40,104 bases of DNA from assembly GCA_001783695.1 (NCBI GenBank), contig MFNE01000023.1, positions 1-40,104 on the forward strand. The letters are read 5' to 3'. Origin of the DNA: Candidatus Lambdaproteobacteria bacterium RIFOXYD2_FULL_50_16 (GTDB lineage: Bacteria; SAR324; XYD2-FULL-50-16). Of this stretch, positions 8,686 through 18,702 are shown one piece after another; position 1 is the first letter of the stretch; each line of letters begins with the position of its first letter. The notes beneath the pieces are model-generated. The model was not told the origin of the DNA. It saw nothing but the letters and a program-made list of their open reading frames with translations, and did not search any database. The position numbers and the translations under genes are program-made.

Positions 8686-9747
8686 TTAATACCACTTAAA
8701 CAATTTTAACCCTCCCCAAAAGGTCACCAGACCCGTAAAAACCAAAAGCCCCATTTTAACACCCACTTGGGCCAGTCCGGCCCCTTCATGCATAATTGCG
8801 CGCATGCCGTCGGCAAGTAAGCTTAGGGGTAGGTGGCTTAGTACTGGCCAACTCCACTCAGGGAAATTGTGGTAACTAAAAAAGACCCCTGAAAGGATCA
8901 TCATCGGCATAGTCACGAGGTTGACCAGCCCTGAACCAACGGTGGTGTTGGCCGTGCGACTGGCCATTAACACCGCAATCCCGGCAAAGGCCAAGTTGCC
9001 ACATAACATTAGCAGCAAAAACAGGGCAAAGCTCCCTTGCAGGGTAATGTCAAAATACATCCAAGCGAAAAAAAACAGAATCGCTGTTTCTAAACTAGAG
9101 ATCAAAACCCGGTTAAAGAACTGGGCCATAAACAAAGCATAGCGAGGCATGGGGGTGGCCACCATTCGCCGCAAAAGTTTTTTCATCCTTAACTCAATCG
9201 TCGCCCAACCAATTCCCCAGATACAACTATTCATCACCCCCATGGCCATCAGCCCAGGGATTAAGAAGTCAATGTAACGTCCACCTTTGGCCGAGATCAC
9301 CTCCACCCGTTCAGGCCTAGTTTGGGCCTGTTGATTCAGGCCCCGGCTAAGAAGCAGAAACACCCCTTTGGCCGCTTCGGAACGTGGGTCAAAGCGGTAA
9401 ACCAATTCCCCTGCCCGTTCCTCTAAAATCAATTCGAGGTTACCTCGGCGTAAGCTGGATAGGGCTTCGCTTTCTTCCAAAGGCCGTAGCTTTACCAGCT
9501 CGTTGCCCAGCCCCTCTATCTTGAGTTCTAAATCCGGGCCGGTTTTGCTCAAGCGGCCCTGTGCCACTAGCGCCTCTAGTTGAGTACTGCCGCCCACCAA
9601 GGCTACGATATGTTCCTTTGGCTGGTCCCCAGAGAAGGCAATCCCTAAAACCCAAGCCATTAAAATCGGGAATCCAAACACCCAAAACAACACCCCTGGT
9701 TCTCTAATAAAGATCTTGAACTGGGAGGACATCAATTGGAACATCAT
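8686..9747 (-). CDS. ABC-2 type transporter permease
   Basis: 353 aa. Seen: an N-terminal cytoplasmic segment and a first helix (VLFWVFGFPILMAWVLGI); a large extracytoplasmic loop (about 45-155); then five further hydrophobic helices including the ABC-2 signature region (TVGSGLVNLVTMPMMILSGVFF). This matches the YhhJ/DrrB-like permeases that export drugs, lipids or polysaccharides. A Shine-Dalgarno AGGAG lies 6 nt before the ATG at 9747. It is the last gene of a three-gene unit with the ATPase (28-base gap) and yaaA. The substrate cannot be told from sequence. It probably works as a homodimer with two copies of the upstream ATPase. Confidence 0.92.
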   Translation of the reverse strand: MMFQLMSSQFKIFIREPGVLFWVFGFPILMAWVLGIAFSGDQPKEHIVALVGGSTQLEALVAQGRLSKTGPDLELKIEGLGNELVKLRPLEESEALSSLRRGNLELILEERAGELVYRFDPRSEAAKGVFLLLSRGLNQQAQTRPERVEVISAKGGRYIDFLIPGLMAMGVMNSCIWGIGWATIELRMKKLLRRMVATPMPRYALFMAQFFNRVLISSLETAILFFFAWMYFDITLQGSFALFLLLMLCGNLAFAGIAVLMASRTANTTVGSGLVNLVTMPMMILSGVFFSYHNFPEWSWPVLSHLPLSLLADGMRAIMHEGAGLAQVGVKMGLLVFTGLVTFWGGLKLFKWY

Positions 9748-9775
9748 GGGCCGCTCCTATTTGGGGGCTTTTAGG

Positions 9776-10708
9776 TCAAGGGGATTCGATGAGTCCGCGA
9801 CCTGTCATCGAAACAAAAAGATCGTCTAAGGTCATTCTTCTGGACTGCAACTGTTTGAGAACATGCCCGCGTTCTTCGATCCAGTCTAAAAATAAAGGTA
9901 GCGAGAGAATCACCGATTCCACTTTGATATGCCCCTGCCGCCCCGTCTCGTCTAAATGCCAGTCGAGCCCTAATAGCTCTTTTGGCAGGCTGGTTTTATC
10001 TAAGGGTTGAGCCAATTCAAAGTGAATCATCTCGGTTAACCCCATCCCACTTAAGAGTTCAGTTAGGCTGCCATCTGCCAAAAATTTTCCGTGGTCCATA
10101 AACAAAATCCGGTCACACAAGGCCTCGGCCTCTTCCATGTAGTGGGTGGTTAAAATTAGCGTGGTGCCTCTGGTTTTAACCTTTTTTAGGATTTCCCAAA
10201 GGTCTCGGCGGCTGTTGGGGTCTAGGCCGGTGGTAGGTTCGTCGAGTAAGAGAATTTCAGGATCGTTCATCAAAGCGACCCCTAAGGCCAGCCGCTGCCG
10301 CTGTCCGCCAGATAAATCGGCGGCCCAGGTATCGGCTTTGTCGCCTAAGTGCACTAGTTCAAGGTTATCCTTGGCTCGTTGGGCAGGTTGGCCGTAAAGG
10401 CTGGCAAAGAGGTTTAAGGTCTCGAAGGTGGTCAATTTATCAAAAAACCTAGTCTCTTGAAAGCTAAGCCCGATTCGACCTTGCAACCCTTTGCGGTTGT
10501 CTTTCCAGGTGGTGCCAAAGAGATAAATGAACCCCTGGTCTGGGGCCTGCACCCCTTCGATCATTTCAACCAAGGTGGTCTTGCCCGCCCCGTTGGGCCC
10601 TAAAAGCCCGACAAATTGGCCTCGGTAAATTTCGAGGTTCAGGCCATCACAAGCGGTGAGCTTGCCAAATTGCTTGGTGACTCCTTGGAGGCGGATAACT
10701 GGTTCCAT
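9776..10708 (-). CDS. ABC transporter ATP-binding protein
   Basis: About 310 aa. Seen: Walker A GPNGAGKTTL, Q-loop region (GLSFQETRFF), ABC signature LSGGQRQRLALG, Walker B ILLLDEPTTGLD, and switch His in TTHYMEEAE. The C-terminal extension (about 225-310) is typical of DrrA/CcmA-type exporter ATPases. It energises the ABC-2 permease that follows. The frame could open at a GTG at 10711, but the ATG at 10708 overlaps the yaaA stop as TGATG with a G-rich Shine-Dalgarno, so translational coupling to yaaA is likely. Confidence 0.94.
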   Translation of the reverse strand: MEPVIRLQGVTKQFGKLTACDGLNLEIYRGQFVGLLGPNGAGKTTLVEMIEGVQAPDQGFIYLFGTTWKDNRKGLQGRIGLSFQETRFFDKLTTFETLNLFASLYGQPAQRAKDNLELVHLGDKADTWAADLSGGQRQRLALGVALMNDPEILLLDEPTTGLDPNSRRDLWEILKKVKTRGTTLILTTHYMEEAEALCDRILFMDHGKFLADGSLTELLSGMGLTEMIHFELAQPLDKTSLPKELLGLDWHLDETGRQGHIKVESVILSLPLFLDWIEERGHVLKQLQSRRMTLDDLFVSMTGRGLIESP

Positions 10709-11481
10709 CACAAACCCCCACGGGTAAAAACCGGGGCAAGCGGCCCGGAAAGTTTAGGTTGATACTGATACCCCTCTAGGTCGAATTCCAAAATCCCGGA
10801 AGTTTGGTCAACTCTGTTTGTCAGCAGGTAACGGCACATCAGCCCCCGCGCCCGTTTGGCAAAAAAACTGACCATTTTATATTGCCCGTCTTTAAATTCT
10901 TTGAACTGGGGGTTAAGGATCGGGACCTTTATTTGCTTAGGCTCGACCACTTTAAAATATTCGATTGAAGCCAAATTGACCAATGTTTTGTGTCCGTTTT
11001 CTTCGATATCCTGGGCGAGCCGTTCGCTAAGGCTGGTTCGCCAGAATTGATAAAGGTTCTTGGCCCCCTCGGTTTTAAGGGCACGCCCCATCTCTAAGCG
11101 GTAGGGTAAAATCAGGTCTAAAGGCCGCAAAAGACCGTATAGCCCACTTAAAATCGCCAAGTCCCGCTGGGCCCGCGCAGTCACTTCAGGGGGGAGGCTC
11201 CAGCCCTCAAGCCCTTGGTAAGCATCCCCATTAAAAGCATAAAGAGCCGGCTTAGCCAAGCCATTAGAATAGGGAAGGGTGAAGTCTTGGAAGCGTTGCC
11301 AATTAAGCAGGGCGAGCTTTTCTGACAACTCCATCAAAGCGCCCAACTCGCTGAGCGACAGCTTTTTTAAAGTGGCCAGCAATAGGGCACTTTTTTCTAA
11401 CATCCGAGGCAAAGAATATTCCCCTAGCGGAACCGGGCGCTCGAAATTTAAATCTTTGGCAGGAGAGAGCAACATTAACAT
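10708..11481 (-). CDS. yaaA: peroxide stress protein YaaA (DUF328/UPF0246)
   Basis: 257 aa, the normal length for the family. Seen: the family start MLMLLSPAKDLNFE (compare MLILISPAKTL in E. coli), LSGLYGLLRPLDLILPYRLEM, and the late motif KMVSFFAKRARGLMCRYL. Family knowledge: YaaA lowers free intracellular iron during hydrogen peroxide stress and binds DNA with a helix-hairpin-helix-like fold. A Shine-Dalgarno AGGAA lies 4 nt upstream of the ATG. It is the first gene of the yaaA-ABC ATPase-permease unit and divergent from nadA. The reason for coupling to an ABC-2 exporter is not apparent. Confidence 0.95.
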   Translation of the reverse strand: MLMLLSPAKDLNFERPVPLGEYSLPRMLEKSALLLATLKKLSLSELGALMELSEKLALLNWQRFQDFTLPYSNGLAKPALYAFNGDAYQGLEGWSLPPEVTARAQRDLAILSGLYGLLRPLDLILPYRLEMGRALKTEGAKNLYQFWRTSLSERLAQDIEENGHKTLVNLASIEYFKVVEPKQIKVPILNPQFKEFKDGQYKMVSFFAKRARGLMCRYLLTNRVDQTSGILEFDLEGYQYQPKLSGPLAPVFTRGGL

Positions 11482-11581
11482 GGTTTTCCTAAAAGCTTTT
11501 TTCCATACCTACCGGGCTTGGAGGCATTGCGCAAGCGACGACCACGTCAATTGCGGGCTATGCAAAAGCGCTCAAAGGGAA

Positions 11582-11587
11582 TATAAT
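11582..11587 (+). promoter_or_regulatory. candidate -10 element for nadABC
   Basis: A perfect TATAAT lies about 95 bases before the nadA start in the yaaA/nadA divergent spacer. The -35 at 17-18 bases upstream is poor (TATGCA or CTATGC), so an activator or extended contacts may be needed. Predicted by eye only. Confidence 0.4.
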
Positions 11588-11683
11588 TTTCAGCATACTC
11601 CTCAAGATTGGGTTTACATAGGGTACAAAACCAAGTAATTCCCTTCTTCAGTTGGACGCTCTTAACTCGATAGCGATAAGCTG

Positions 11684-12823
11684 GTGACCGACGACCAAAG
11701 TCTATTGGGCGAGGTCGGCAATAATCTTTTTATGTTCGCCGACATTCCTCCCGAATATTATCGCACTCCTATAGCTACGCTGTTGGAGCGAGGGCAGAAG
11801 ATTAAACGCCAAATGGGCGATGAGCTTTTGATCCTAGCACACCATTACCAGCAAAACGACACCTTTAGCCTTGCCGATCATTCTGGCGATAGCCTCTATC
11901 TAGCCCAACAAGCGGCCCAAACCAAGGCCCGCTTTGTGGTGTTTTGTGGAGTGTTGTTTATGGCCGAGTCAGCCGATATAATCACTGCCGACGACCAGAT
12001 GGTTCTACTGCCCAACCTAACTGCCGGATGCAGCATGGCCGATATGGCCGACCGAGACCATGTGGAAGACGCACTCGATCAAGTGCTTGAGATTTGTGGC
12101 GTCCCGGCCATTCCGATAACCTATATCAACTCCTCTGCCGAGATTAAGGCCTTGACCGCTGAACGGGGTGGCTCGATCTGCACTAGTTCTAATAGTGAGC
12201 GTATTTTGCGCTGGGGCCTTTCCCAAGGTGAACGGGTCTTTTTCTTCCCAGACCAATTTTTAGGCCACAACACCGCCCTGCAAATGGGGATTAAGCCTGA
12301 AGAGATTGTGTTGTGGGCCCGAGAGAAGGCCGACGGAGGGCTTACACTTGAACAAATCAAGCGGGCTAAGGTGATTTTGTGGAATGGATTTTGTTCAGTT
12401 CACCAACGCTTCACCCCGGCCCATATCGCCGGGGTTCGGAAAAGGGTGCCCGGAATTCAAGTGATGGTTCACCCTGAATGCCCGGTCGAAACGGTTAAGG
12501 CCGCTGATTTTTCGGGCAGCACCAGTCAGATCATAAAAAAGGTAAGTGAAGCGCCCAAGGGCAGTAAATGGGCGATTGGCACCGAGATTAACATGGTGGA
12601 CCGGATGGCTAAAGAACTTAAAGCCAAGGACGACAAATATATTGAGGTTTTAAACCCTAACGTCTGTATTTGCTCAACCATGTACCGAAACCACCCGGCG
12701 CATGTGCTTTGGGTTTTGGATCATTTAAGGGACCAAAAACCCATCCACCAAATCAAGGTGCCCGAACCGGTGAAAAGCTTGGGTCGGCAAGCGTTGACCA
12801 AGATGTTGGAGCTTAGCGCCTAA
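11684..12823 (+). CDS. nadA: quinolinate synthase NadA
   Basis: NadA condenses iminoaspartate with dihydroxyacetone phosphate to quinolinate, using a [4Fe-4S] cluster. Seen: LILAHHYQQND near the N-terminus; SGDS; and the three cluster cysteines in FCGVLFMAESAD, MVHPECPVETV and NVCICSTMYRNHP. The length of 379 aa from a GTG at 11684 fits the longer NadA type. An internal ATG at 11732 (MFADIPPEYYRTP) would also give a plausible protein, so the exact start is uncertain. It heads the nadA-nadB-nadC operon, and nadB begins at the base after the nadA stop. Confidence 0.95.
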   Translation: MTDDQSLLGEVGNNLFMFADIPPEYYRTPIATLLERGQKIKRQMGDELLILAHHYQQNDTFSLADHSGDSLYLAQQAAQTKARFVVFCGVLFMAESADIITADDQMVLLPNLTAGCSMADMADRDHVEDALDQVLEICGVPAIPITYINSSAEIKALTAERGGSICTSSNSERILRWGLSQGERVFFFPDQFLGHNTALQMGIKPEEIVLWAREKADGGLTLEQIKRAKVILWNGFCSVHQRFTPAHIAGVRKRVPGIQVMVHPECPVETVKAADFSGSTSQIIKKVSEAPKGSKWAIGTEINMVDRMAKELKAKDDKYIEVLNPNVCICSTMYRNHPAHVLWVLDHLRDQKPIHQIKVPEPVKSLGRQALTKMLELSA

Positions 12824-14386
12824 ATGAGCCCAATTAAACCAGAACCGCTGGTCATTTTTGGTACTGGGATTGGCGGTTTGATGACTGCTCTGATGGCCGC
12901 TGAACATGGGCCTGTTACCCTTTTCACTAAAGCCAAGATGGGAGACACCAATACCAGCTTGGCCCAAGGCGGTATCGCTACAGTCTGGCGCGAGGACGAC
13001 AGCGCCGAGCTTCATATCCAAGATACCCTAAAAGTGGGCGGAGGGATTAATGATGTGGCGGCGGTCGAAGTGCTTTGCCGATTGGGGCGCCCAGCGGTAG
13101 AAAAGTTGATTTCCTTAGGCGTAAATTTCGACCGGACCCATAGCGGCTATAGGCTAGCCTTAGAGGGAGCCCACTCGTTGCCTCGAATCCTTTTTGCTGG
13201 AGGGGACGCCACGGGGATGGAGATCCAACGCGCCTTAAGCGAAGCGGTTCATGTCCACCCTAACATTGAAACCGTTGAAAACGCGCCTCTGCTTTCGATC
13301 GAGGCCCAAAGCGGGCGGGTCGAGGGGATTCGGTATTTACACCCCCAATTAGGCCCCAAAAGACTGGACTGCCACCAATTGGTTCTGGCGACCGGCGGGG
13401 CGGGGCGGATGTTTTATTACACCGCTAACCGCGAGACCGCTACTGGCGAACCGATGGCCATGGCCCTCTTAGCTGGTGGAAGGCTGGTGGACTTGGAATT
13501 TTTTCAATTTCATCCTACCGCCCTTGACCAGCCCGGCTATGACAACTACCTGATCAGCGAAGCCGTTCGCGGTGAAGGGGCGATCTTGGTTAATGAACAA
13601 AACCAAGCTTTTATGGCGGGATACCACGAGCTTAAGGAACTCGCTTCAAGAGACGTGGTCAGCCGGGCGATTCACCAAGAGATTCTTCGCTCAGGCCGGG
13701 TCTATCTTGACGCCACCAAGCTTAAACACGAATCCGTCGAATACCGTTTCCCCAATATCTTCCACCACTGTTTTTCGGCGGGGATCGATATTCGCAAAGA
13801 GCCCATTCCGGTCTCCCCGGTTGCCCATTACATGATGGGTGGGCTGGCCACCGACCTTTGGGGGCGAGCGCATATCCCTGGTCTCTACGCTGCTGGCGAG
13901 GTCACCCGCACTGGCGTGCATGGCTCGGGGCGTTTGGCCTCGAATAGTTTGCTAGAAGGCGCGGTCTTTGGAATGCGGGTTGCCCAAGCAGTGTTGGCGG
14001 ACCAAAAACAAGTACCCCAAATTTGGGAAGGCCCGCTGGTCCCCTCCCCGGCACTAGAGACGCCCTCCTCGGTCAGCCGACCCCTGGAACGGACCGAGTT
14101 CCGAAAATTGATGTGGGAACACGCCAGCTTGATCCGCAACGAATCGGGGCTAAAACAATTGATTACTCGTTTAGATCAAGCCTTGGGGCCGGTCCCAGAC
14201 GGGCTGGATTACGGCCAATTCGAGCTTTGGCATATGATTTATTTAGGACGATTGTTGGCGCAAGCGGCCTTACTGCGCACTGAATCTAGGGGCAGTCATT
14301 ACCGAGAAGACTTCCCCACTTCCCTCCCCGCCCAACAGGGCTCGATCCGTCACCGTTTGGGCTTTACGCCTGAACTGGTCCGTTAA
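12824..14386 (+). CDS. nadB: L-aspartate oxidase NadB
   Basis: NadB is a FAD enzyme that oxidises L-aspartate to iminoaspartate, the substrate of NadA. Seen: dinucleotide-binding GTGIGGLMTALMAAEHG at the N-terminus; TSLAQGGIATV; ALEGAHSLPRILFAGGDATG; FFQFHPTALDQPG; LASRDVVSRAI; HYMMGGLATD; and GSGRLASNSLLEG; then the C-terminal helical domain with SHYREDFP. The length of 520 aa is normal. The ATG abuts the nadA stop (TAA-ATG), so coupled translation is expected, which suits transfer of the unstable iminoaspartate. Confidence 0.96.
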   Translation: MSPIKPEPLVIFGTGIGGLMTALMAAEHGPVTLFTKAKMGDTNTSLAQGGIATVWREDDSAELHIQDTLKVGGGINDVAAVEVLCRLGRPAVEKLISLGVNFDRTHSGYRLALEGAHSLPRILFAGGDATGMEIQRALSEAVHVHPNIETVENAPLLSIEAQSGRVEGIRYLHPQLGPKRLDCHQLVLATGGAGRMFYYTANRETATGEPMAMALLAGGRLVDLEFFQFHPTALDQPGYDNYLISEAVRGEGAILVNEQNQAFMAGYHELKELASRDVVSRAIHQEILRSGRVYLDATKLKHESVEYRFPNIFHHCFSAGIDIRKEPIPVSPVAHYMMGGLATDLWGRAHIPGLYAAGEVTRTGVHGSGRLASNSLLEGAVFGMRVAQAVLADQKQVPQIWEGPLVPSPALETPSSVSRPLERTEFRKLMWEHASLIRNESGLKQLITRLDQALGPVPDGLDYGQFELWHMIYLGRLLAQAALLRTESRGSHYREDFPTSLPAQQGSIRHRLGFTPELVR

Positions 14387-14407
14387 ACACAAACTTTTTT
14401 AATACCC

Positions 14408-15256
14408 ATGGAATTTCGCTTAATCCAAGACCTGATCGAAAAAGCCCTCACCGAAGACCTGGCGTGGGGAGATATTACGGCGGATCGGTTGATCCAAGAA
14501 AATCAATATTGCGACCTTTATTTGGTGCTGCGTGTTAACGGGGTGGTCTCGGGCATGGAAGTAGCCGAGCGGGTGTTTAAAACCTTAGACCCCTCGGCTA
14601 TTTGGGAGCCGATGGTTAAAGATGGGGATGTTTTAGAGGCGGACACGGTGATCGCTCGGGTTTCGGGAAAAGCAATTAAGTTGGTTCAGGCGGAACGCAC
14701 GGCGCTAAATTTTATGCAGCGACTATCGGGCATTTCCACCATGACCCACCAATACGTTTCCGAGGTTCGCAAGGTGAACGCTAAATGCCGAATCACGGGC
14801 ACCAGAAAAACCACCCCTGGCCACCGCTACTTAGAAAAATACGCAATCCGTATGGGCGGAGGACACAACCACCGGTTTTCCTTAGCCGACATGGCCATGA
14901 TCAAAGACAACCATTTGGCCCTCTTAGCCCAGCAAGGGAAAACCTTGGGTTACGCAGTACAAAAGCTCCGTGATGAAGGGCCCCATAGCCTTAAAATCGA
15001 AGTCGAGGTGGACCGGCTCGATCAGGTGCAAGAGGTGATTGATTCAAGAGCCGATGTTATTTTACTAGACAACATGAGCCTGGAAGATATGACCGCCGCC
15101 GTCAAACTTATCGATCGGAGGCTTTTGGTGGAGGCTTCTGGCGGGGTGACGATTGAGCGCGTGGCCCCCATCGCCGCGACCGGGGTAGATATTATCTCAG
15201 TAGGAGGGCTGACCCATTCGGTAAAAAGCATCGATATCGGACTTGACTATCGCTAA
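14408..15256 (+). CDS. nadC: nicotinate-nucleotide pyrophosphorylase (carboxylating) NadC
   Basis: NadC converts quinolinate and PRPP to nicotinate mononucleotide with loss of CO2. Seen: EDLAWGDITADRL at the start; RTALNFMQRLSGI; ITGTRKTTPGHRYLEKYA; GGGHNHRFSLADMAMIKDNH; VILLDNMS; and VEASGGVTI at the C-terminal barrel. The length of 282 aa is typical. It lies 21 bases after nadB and closes the nad operon, giving the complete aspartate-to-NaMN branch. A short GC hairpin (15326-15339) follows but lacks a U-tract. Confidence 0.97.
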   Translation: MEFRLIQDLIEKALTEDLAWGDITADRLIQENQYCDLYLVLRVNGVVSGMEVAERVFKTLDPSAIWEPMVKDGDVLEADTVIARVSGKAIKLVQAERTALNFMQRLSGISTMTHQYVSEVRKVNAKCRITGTRKTTPGHRYLEKYAIRMGGGHNHRFSLADMAMIKDNHLALLAQQGKTLGYAVQKLRDEGPHSLKIEVEVDRLDQVQEVIDSRADVILLDNMSLEDMTAAVKLIDRRLLVEASGGVTIERVAPIAATGVDIISVGGLTHSVKSIDIGLDYR

Positions 15257-15367
15257 GAAGCCTTAAAAAATTTGGCGATTTCTCGACCTTTGGACCCAAT
15301 CTTGAATTGCTAAAGCTAAGCTTTTGGGGCTTCGGCCCCCTGAACCAAAACCAAGCCAAAACTCCTG

Positions 15368-16600
15368 ATGCGCCCATATAAGCTATTTATTTTACTGCCT
15401 TTTTGCCTTGCTTTTCTCCCTTGTAACGGGTTTTCCTACGATTTTGGCAATCTGCGCCAAGATCTCAAGGCTGACTTGGGACACCAAAGCAGCCGCAAAC
15501 CAAAGATGGCAATTGTTTACCGGACCTTGTCGCGAGAAGACCTCAAAAAATCCTTTAACTTGATCGAACTCAAGCGCGATTTGGCCCACGAGATGGTTCG
15601 CAGCTTTCGGGTGCCTGACCCAGTCGTAGTCGGTGAGATGATGAAGCAAGAGGACCAGACCTATGACAAGCTTCTTTCAAACCCCGGGGCGCTAGCTGAA
15701 TTTGCCCAAAAAACCGAAACCGAATTGGTGTTATTGGTGAATTTGGAGCCTAAAGGCAAGCATTTGGCGATGGATTTTAAACTGTTAACCGCCCAAAACC
15801 AGCCTTTATCCAATCACCATTTAGAACTATCCCCGGAAAAGTTGGACAAAAATCCCAGACTTACCGAGGCCAACCCTCAGGTAGCCCCAAAGACCCATCG
15901 GGCCAGTATCAAAGAACCAAAAGAAACCCTGGCCCAAGGTGGAATTGAGTTTGTGCCTCGCGAATTTATGGAGGATCACAACGATTCTTGGATCGAGATC
16001 AACCAAACCGCCTTTTTAAACCCAAACCGTAATTACCTAGAAATTGGGACTTGGCCCAAAAGCTTGCCTGATACAGACATTCGCCCTGTAAGGCTGCGCT
16101 ACGAATTCACCTGGCCTGATTTAATGCAGTTTGGGTTTCAATCTAATGCTAACGCCGCCGGTGGGCACCACAGTACTTATGCGCACTTGAAGGTCCAAGT
16201 GGTCCATTTAGAGGAATTCAGCGCCGCAGTTGGCTACCGTAGGCGGTTGGCTTGGGATTCAGCCAACCCAGAGTTTAACCAGGGCTGGTCGATTGATTCC
16301 TTTAACGATCAGCGCAATAAATCTACCCTGTATATTGCGGTTAGCCGCAAGGAACAAAGCTTAGGCCTCCTAGGCAACTTTTACTTAGACAACCAACAAG
16401 CAGGGGTAGGCGCCAAGTTTTTGATCACCGAAGACATCATGGCTGTCTTTGACGGATTTACGAATTATTACGACAACCCCCTGGTCCGCAACGATGCTGC
16501 CGCAGGTATCCAGTTCCACAGTCCTACGGGTACCCTAGCGAGCCTAGTTTATCGGATGGATTCCACCGAGGTCCATTTTAGTCTGGGTGTAAACTGGTAG
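15368..16600 (+). CDS. exported protein with CsgG/FlgO-like N-terminal region and predicted outer-membrane C-terminal domain
   Basis: 410 aa, not a named family I can be sure of. Seen: a signal peptide (LFILLPFCLAFLPCNGFS); an alpha/beta region (about 45-165) with PKMAIVYRTLSREDL and TETELVLLVNLEPKGKH, whose layout recalls periplasmic CsgG/LpoB/FlgO-type domains; a linker; and a C-terminal half (about 215-410) rich in alternating hydrophobic/aromatic strands and glycines, ending in an aromatic residue (SLGVNW). Such an ending is typical of beta-barrels handled by the BAM machinery. The C-terminal half has some similarity in feel to YjbH-like barrel proteins. The domain calls are inference from pattern. 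It lies between nadC and the hybrid kinase, with no clear functional link. Confidence 0.7.
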   Translation: MRPYKLFILLPFCLAFLPCNGFSYDFGNLRQDLKADLGHQSSRKPKMAIVYRTLSREDLKKSFNLIELKRDLAHEMVRSFRVPDPVVVGEMMKQEDQTYDKLLSNPGALAEFAQKTETELVLLVNLEPKGKHLAMDFKLLTAQNQPLSNHHLELSPEKLDKNPRLTEANPQVAPKTHRASIKEPKETLAQGGIEFVPREFMEDHNDSWIEINQTAFLNPNRNYLEIGTWPKSLPDTDIRPVRLRYEFTWPDLMQFGFQSNANAAGGHHSTYAHLKVQVVHLEEFSAAVGYRRRLAWDSANPEFNQGWSIDSFNDQRNKSTLYIAVSRKEQSLGLLGNFYLDNQQAGVGAKFLITEDIMAVFDGFTNYYDNPLVRNDAAAGIQFHSPTGTLASLVYRMDSTEVHFSLGVNW

Positions 16601-16714
16601 ACAAAAAGCTTGTTTTATAACCGTTCAAGGGCTTTTCAAAGCTAGACATTTAAGTCCAACTTATGCCAAGATTGCCTATAAGCAGGCTATATCCATGTCT
16701 TGCATAGGAGACTT

Positions 16715-18640
16715 GTGAACCGGATTAAAACCCAACGCACTAAAAAAATTGCTGATCGTCAAGCTAAGGTTACCGTTATGGTTGCTTTGGCATTGGGCAT
16801 TTTAGTTAGTGGTTGGCAGGTAGTGGTCGATTACGACATTGAATCAGGCCGGATGGTCTCGATCAGTCACGAATCTCTTGAAATCTTAGACCAACCCGCC
16901 GCTCTGGCTGCTTATAAAAATTCCACCGAACTGGCTCGCGAGATTGTAGTCGGTTACGCCGCCTTTGATACGGTCAACCGAGTCGAAATCCGAAATGCCC
17001 GAGGTGAGGTTTTGGCTGTTTCTGGTGGAGGATTAGTCTCAGGCCCAGGTCGGGCGGTAAGCGATTTTTTATTTGGTCCGACCAGAAGCTTCTTGCGAAA
17101 ACTCACTTTTATGGCCCCTCCGACCCAGCTCAATGATATGGCCAAGGTGGTTGAAGCGGGGGAATTAGAGGTTTGGTTTGATACCTATCCTTCAGGGGTG
17201 GTTTTTCTAAAACGCTCGCTCTTGACCTTTTTCGGGGGGATGGTCCGCAATATTGCTTTGTCGCTGATTTTATTATACTTATTTAATAAAATGATCACTC
17301 GGCCCTTTGTTGATATAGTCACTCAGCTCGAACTTATTGATCCTGATGAGCGTAAAATGGAGCTTCTTAAGGTCGCCGATAGCCATGAAGGGGACGAGTT
17401 CTCCCAGCTGGTCGAGGCGACCAATCACCTCCTCAATAATATTTCCGAAAAGATTGCTCAAGAAAAAGAGACTCAGTTTGATCTAGCCCATGCCAAAGAG
17501 CAGGCAGAGGCGGCTTCTCGGGCTAAATCTACCTTTTTAGCCAACATGAGTCATGAGATCCGCACCCCCCTAAACGGCATACTAGGGATGACCTCGCTCC
17601 TGCAAGAATCCACGTTGGACGCAGAGCAAAAAGATTTTGTACGTGACATTTTAAAAAGTGGCCAGCATTTAACCAACCTTTTGGGAGACCTCTTAGAAAT
17701 CTCCAAAATTGAGGCGGGAAAACTTGATTACAATCCCTCTGAATTTGGAATCAGTGCGCTACTCAACCACTTGATCGACAGCTTTGCCCCAGAGGCAAAA
17801 GTCAAAGAAATTCTATTAGAAACCAATATCAATCCAGATTTAAATCGCCGTATAGTGACCGACGAGCTTCGCTTAAGGCAACTCCTCTCGAACCTCATTT
17901 CCAACGCAATTAAGTTTACCCCCAAGGGGGGCCGGGTTCAGCTTTTTGCCGAATTGCTTGAAGAATCTTCGCAACCCCCACAGATTCGGGTGACCGTTAA
18001 AGATTCGGGGATCGGAATTAGTGAGGAAAACCAAAGCAAAATATTTGAACTCTTTACCCAGGTGGACGGTAGCTTCACTCGCCGCTATGAGGGCACAGGC
18101 CTAGGTCTAGCCCTTTGCCAAAGGTTAAGCCTGATCCTGCGTGGTCAGATTGGGCTTAAGAGCCAGCTTAACCAAGGTTCTAGTTTTATCTTTACCTTTA
18201 GTCCTGAAGCTGTACGGTTGGTGGGAGAAACTGAATCCTTGAATCAGGCGGTAGGGGCAAAAACCAACCTTGATGAAAGGCCGCTACGTATTTTAATAGC
18301 GGAAGATAATCCAACCAACCTCAAATTATTAGAACGGTTTTTAGGCCAGTTGGGATACCGCGCTGACCAAGCCCTCGACGGGGCCGAAGCCTTAGAAGCG
18401 ATGACCGCACACAAGTATGATCTGGTTTTTATGGACATACAAATGCCCAAAATGAGTGGGGTCGAAGTCGTGCAGACCTATCGCCAACGAGGGGGCCAAG
18501 GGCCGGTCATTGTCGCGGTAACCGCCCACGCCATGAGCGGCGACCGGGAAAAATACTTATCCTTGGGTATGGACGAGTACCTAGCCAAACCGGTCCATGT
18601 CAAAGACATTTCTGTTTTAATCAAGCAATATTTCGGTTAA
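16715..18640 (+). CDS. hybrid sensor histidine kinase with C-terminal receiver domain
   Basis: About 641 aa. Seen: a basic N-terminus; TM helix ([18 protein letters not shown]); a small extracytoplasmic sensor (about 40-165); a second TM helix near 185-205; a HAMP-like linker and coiled coil; a HisKA box ([20 protein letters not shown]); HATPase with [22 protein letters not shown] and GTGLGLAL; then a receiver domain (about 525-640) with EDN, the phospho-acceptor in [13 protein letters not shown], and the conserved Lys in YLAKPV. The open frame reaches a TTG at 16700, but the GTG at 16715 has GGAG 4 nt upstream and is preferred. No output-domain partner is adjacent, so a His-phosphotransfer step elsewhere is likely. 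Confidence 0.92.
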   Translation: MNRIKTQRTKKIADRQAKVTVMVALALGILVSGWQVVVDYDIESGRMVSISHESLEILDQPAALAAYKNSTELAREIVVGYAAFDTVNRVEIRNARGEVLAVSGGGLVSGPGRAVSDFLFGPTRSFLRKLTFMAPPTQLNDMAKVVEAGELEVWFDTYPSGVVFLKRSLLTFFGGMVRNIALSLILLYLFNKMITRPFVDIVTQLELIDPDERKMELLKVADSHEGDEFSQLVEATNHLLNNISEKIAQEKETQFDLAHAKEQAEAASRAKSTFLANMSHEIRTPLNGILGMTSLLQESTLDAEQKDFVRDILKSGQHLTNLLGDLLEISKIEAGKLDYNPSEFGISALLNHLIDSFAPEAKVKEILLETNINPDLNRRIVTDELRLRQLLSNLISNAIKFTPKGGRVQLFAELLEESSQPPQIRVTVKDSGIGISEENQSKIFELFTQVDGSFTRRYEGTGLGLALCQRLSLILRGQIGLKSQLNQGSSFIFTFSPEAVRLVGETESLNQAVGAKTNLDERPLRILIAEDNPTNLKLLERFLGQLGYRADQALDGAEALEAMTAHKYDLVFMDIQMPKMSGVEVVQTYRQRGGQGPVIVAVTAHAMSGDREKYLSLGMDEYLAKPVHVKDISVLIKQYFG

Positions 18641-18702
18641 GTTACTTGGCAGGGGGCAAAGCTTAGAGTAAGCTTCGCCAGTCACCTCATACCGGAGTGG
18701 TT

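Noticed and set aside
15326-15339. GGGGC-TTCG-GCCCC hairpin after nadC as a terminator
   Set aside because: It is a stable tetraloop hairpin, but no U-tract follows on either strand, so termination is not supported.
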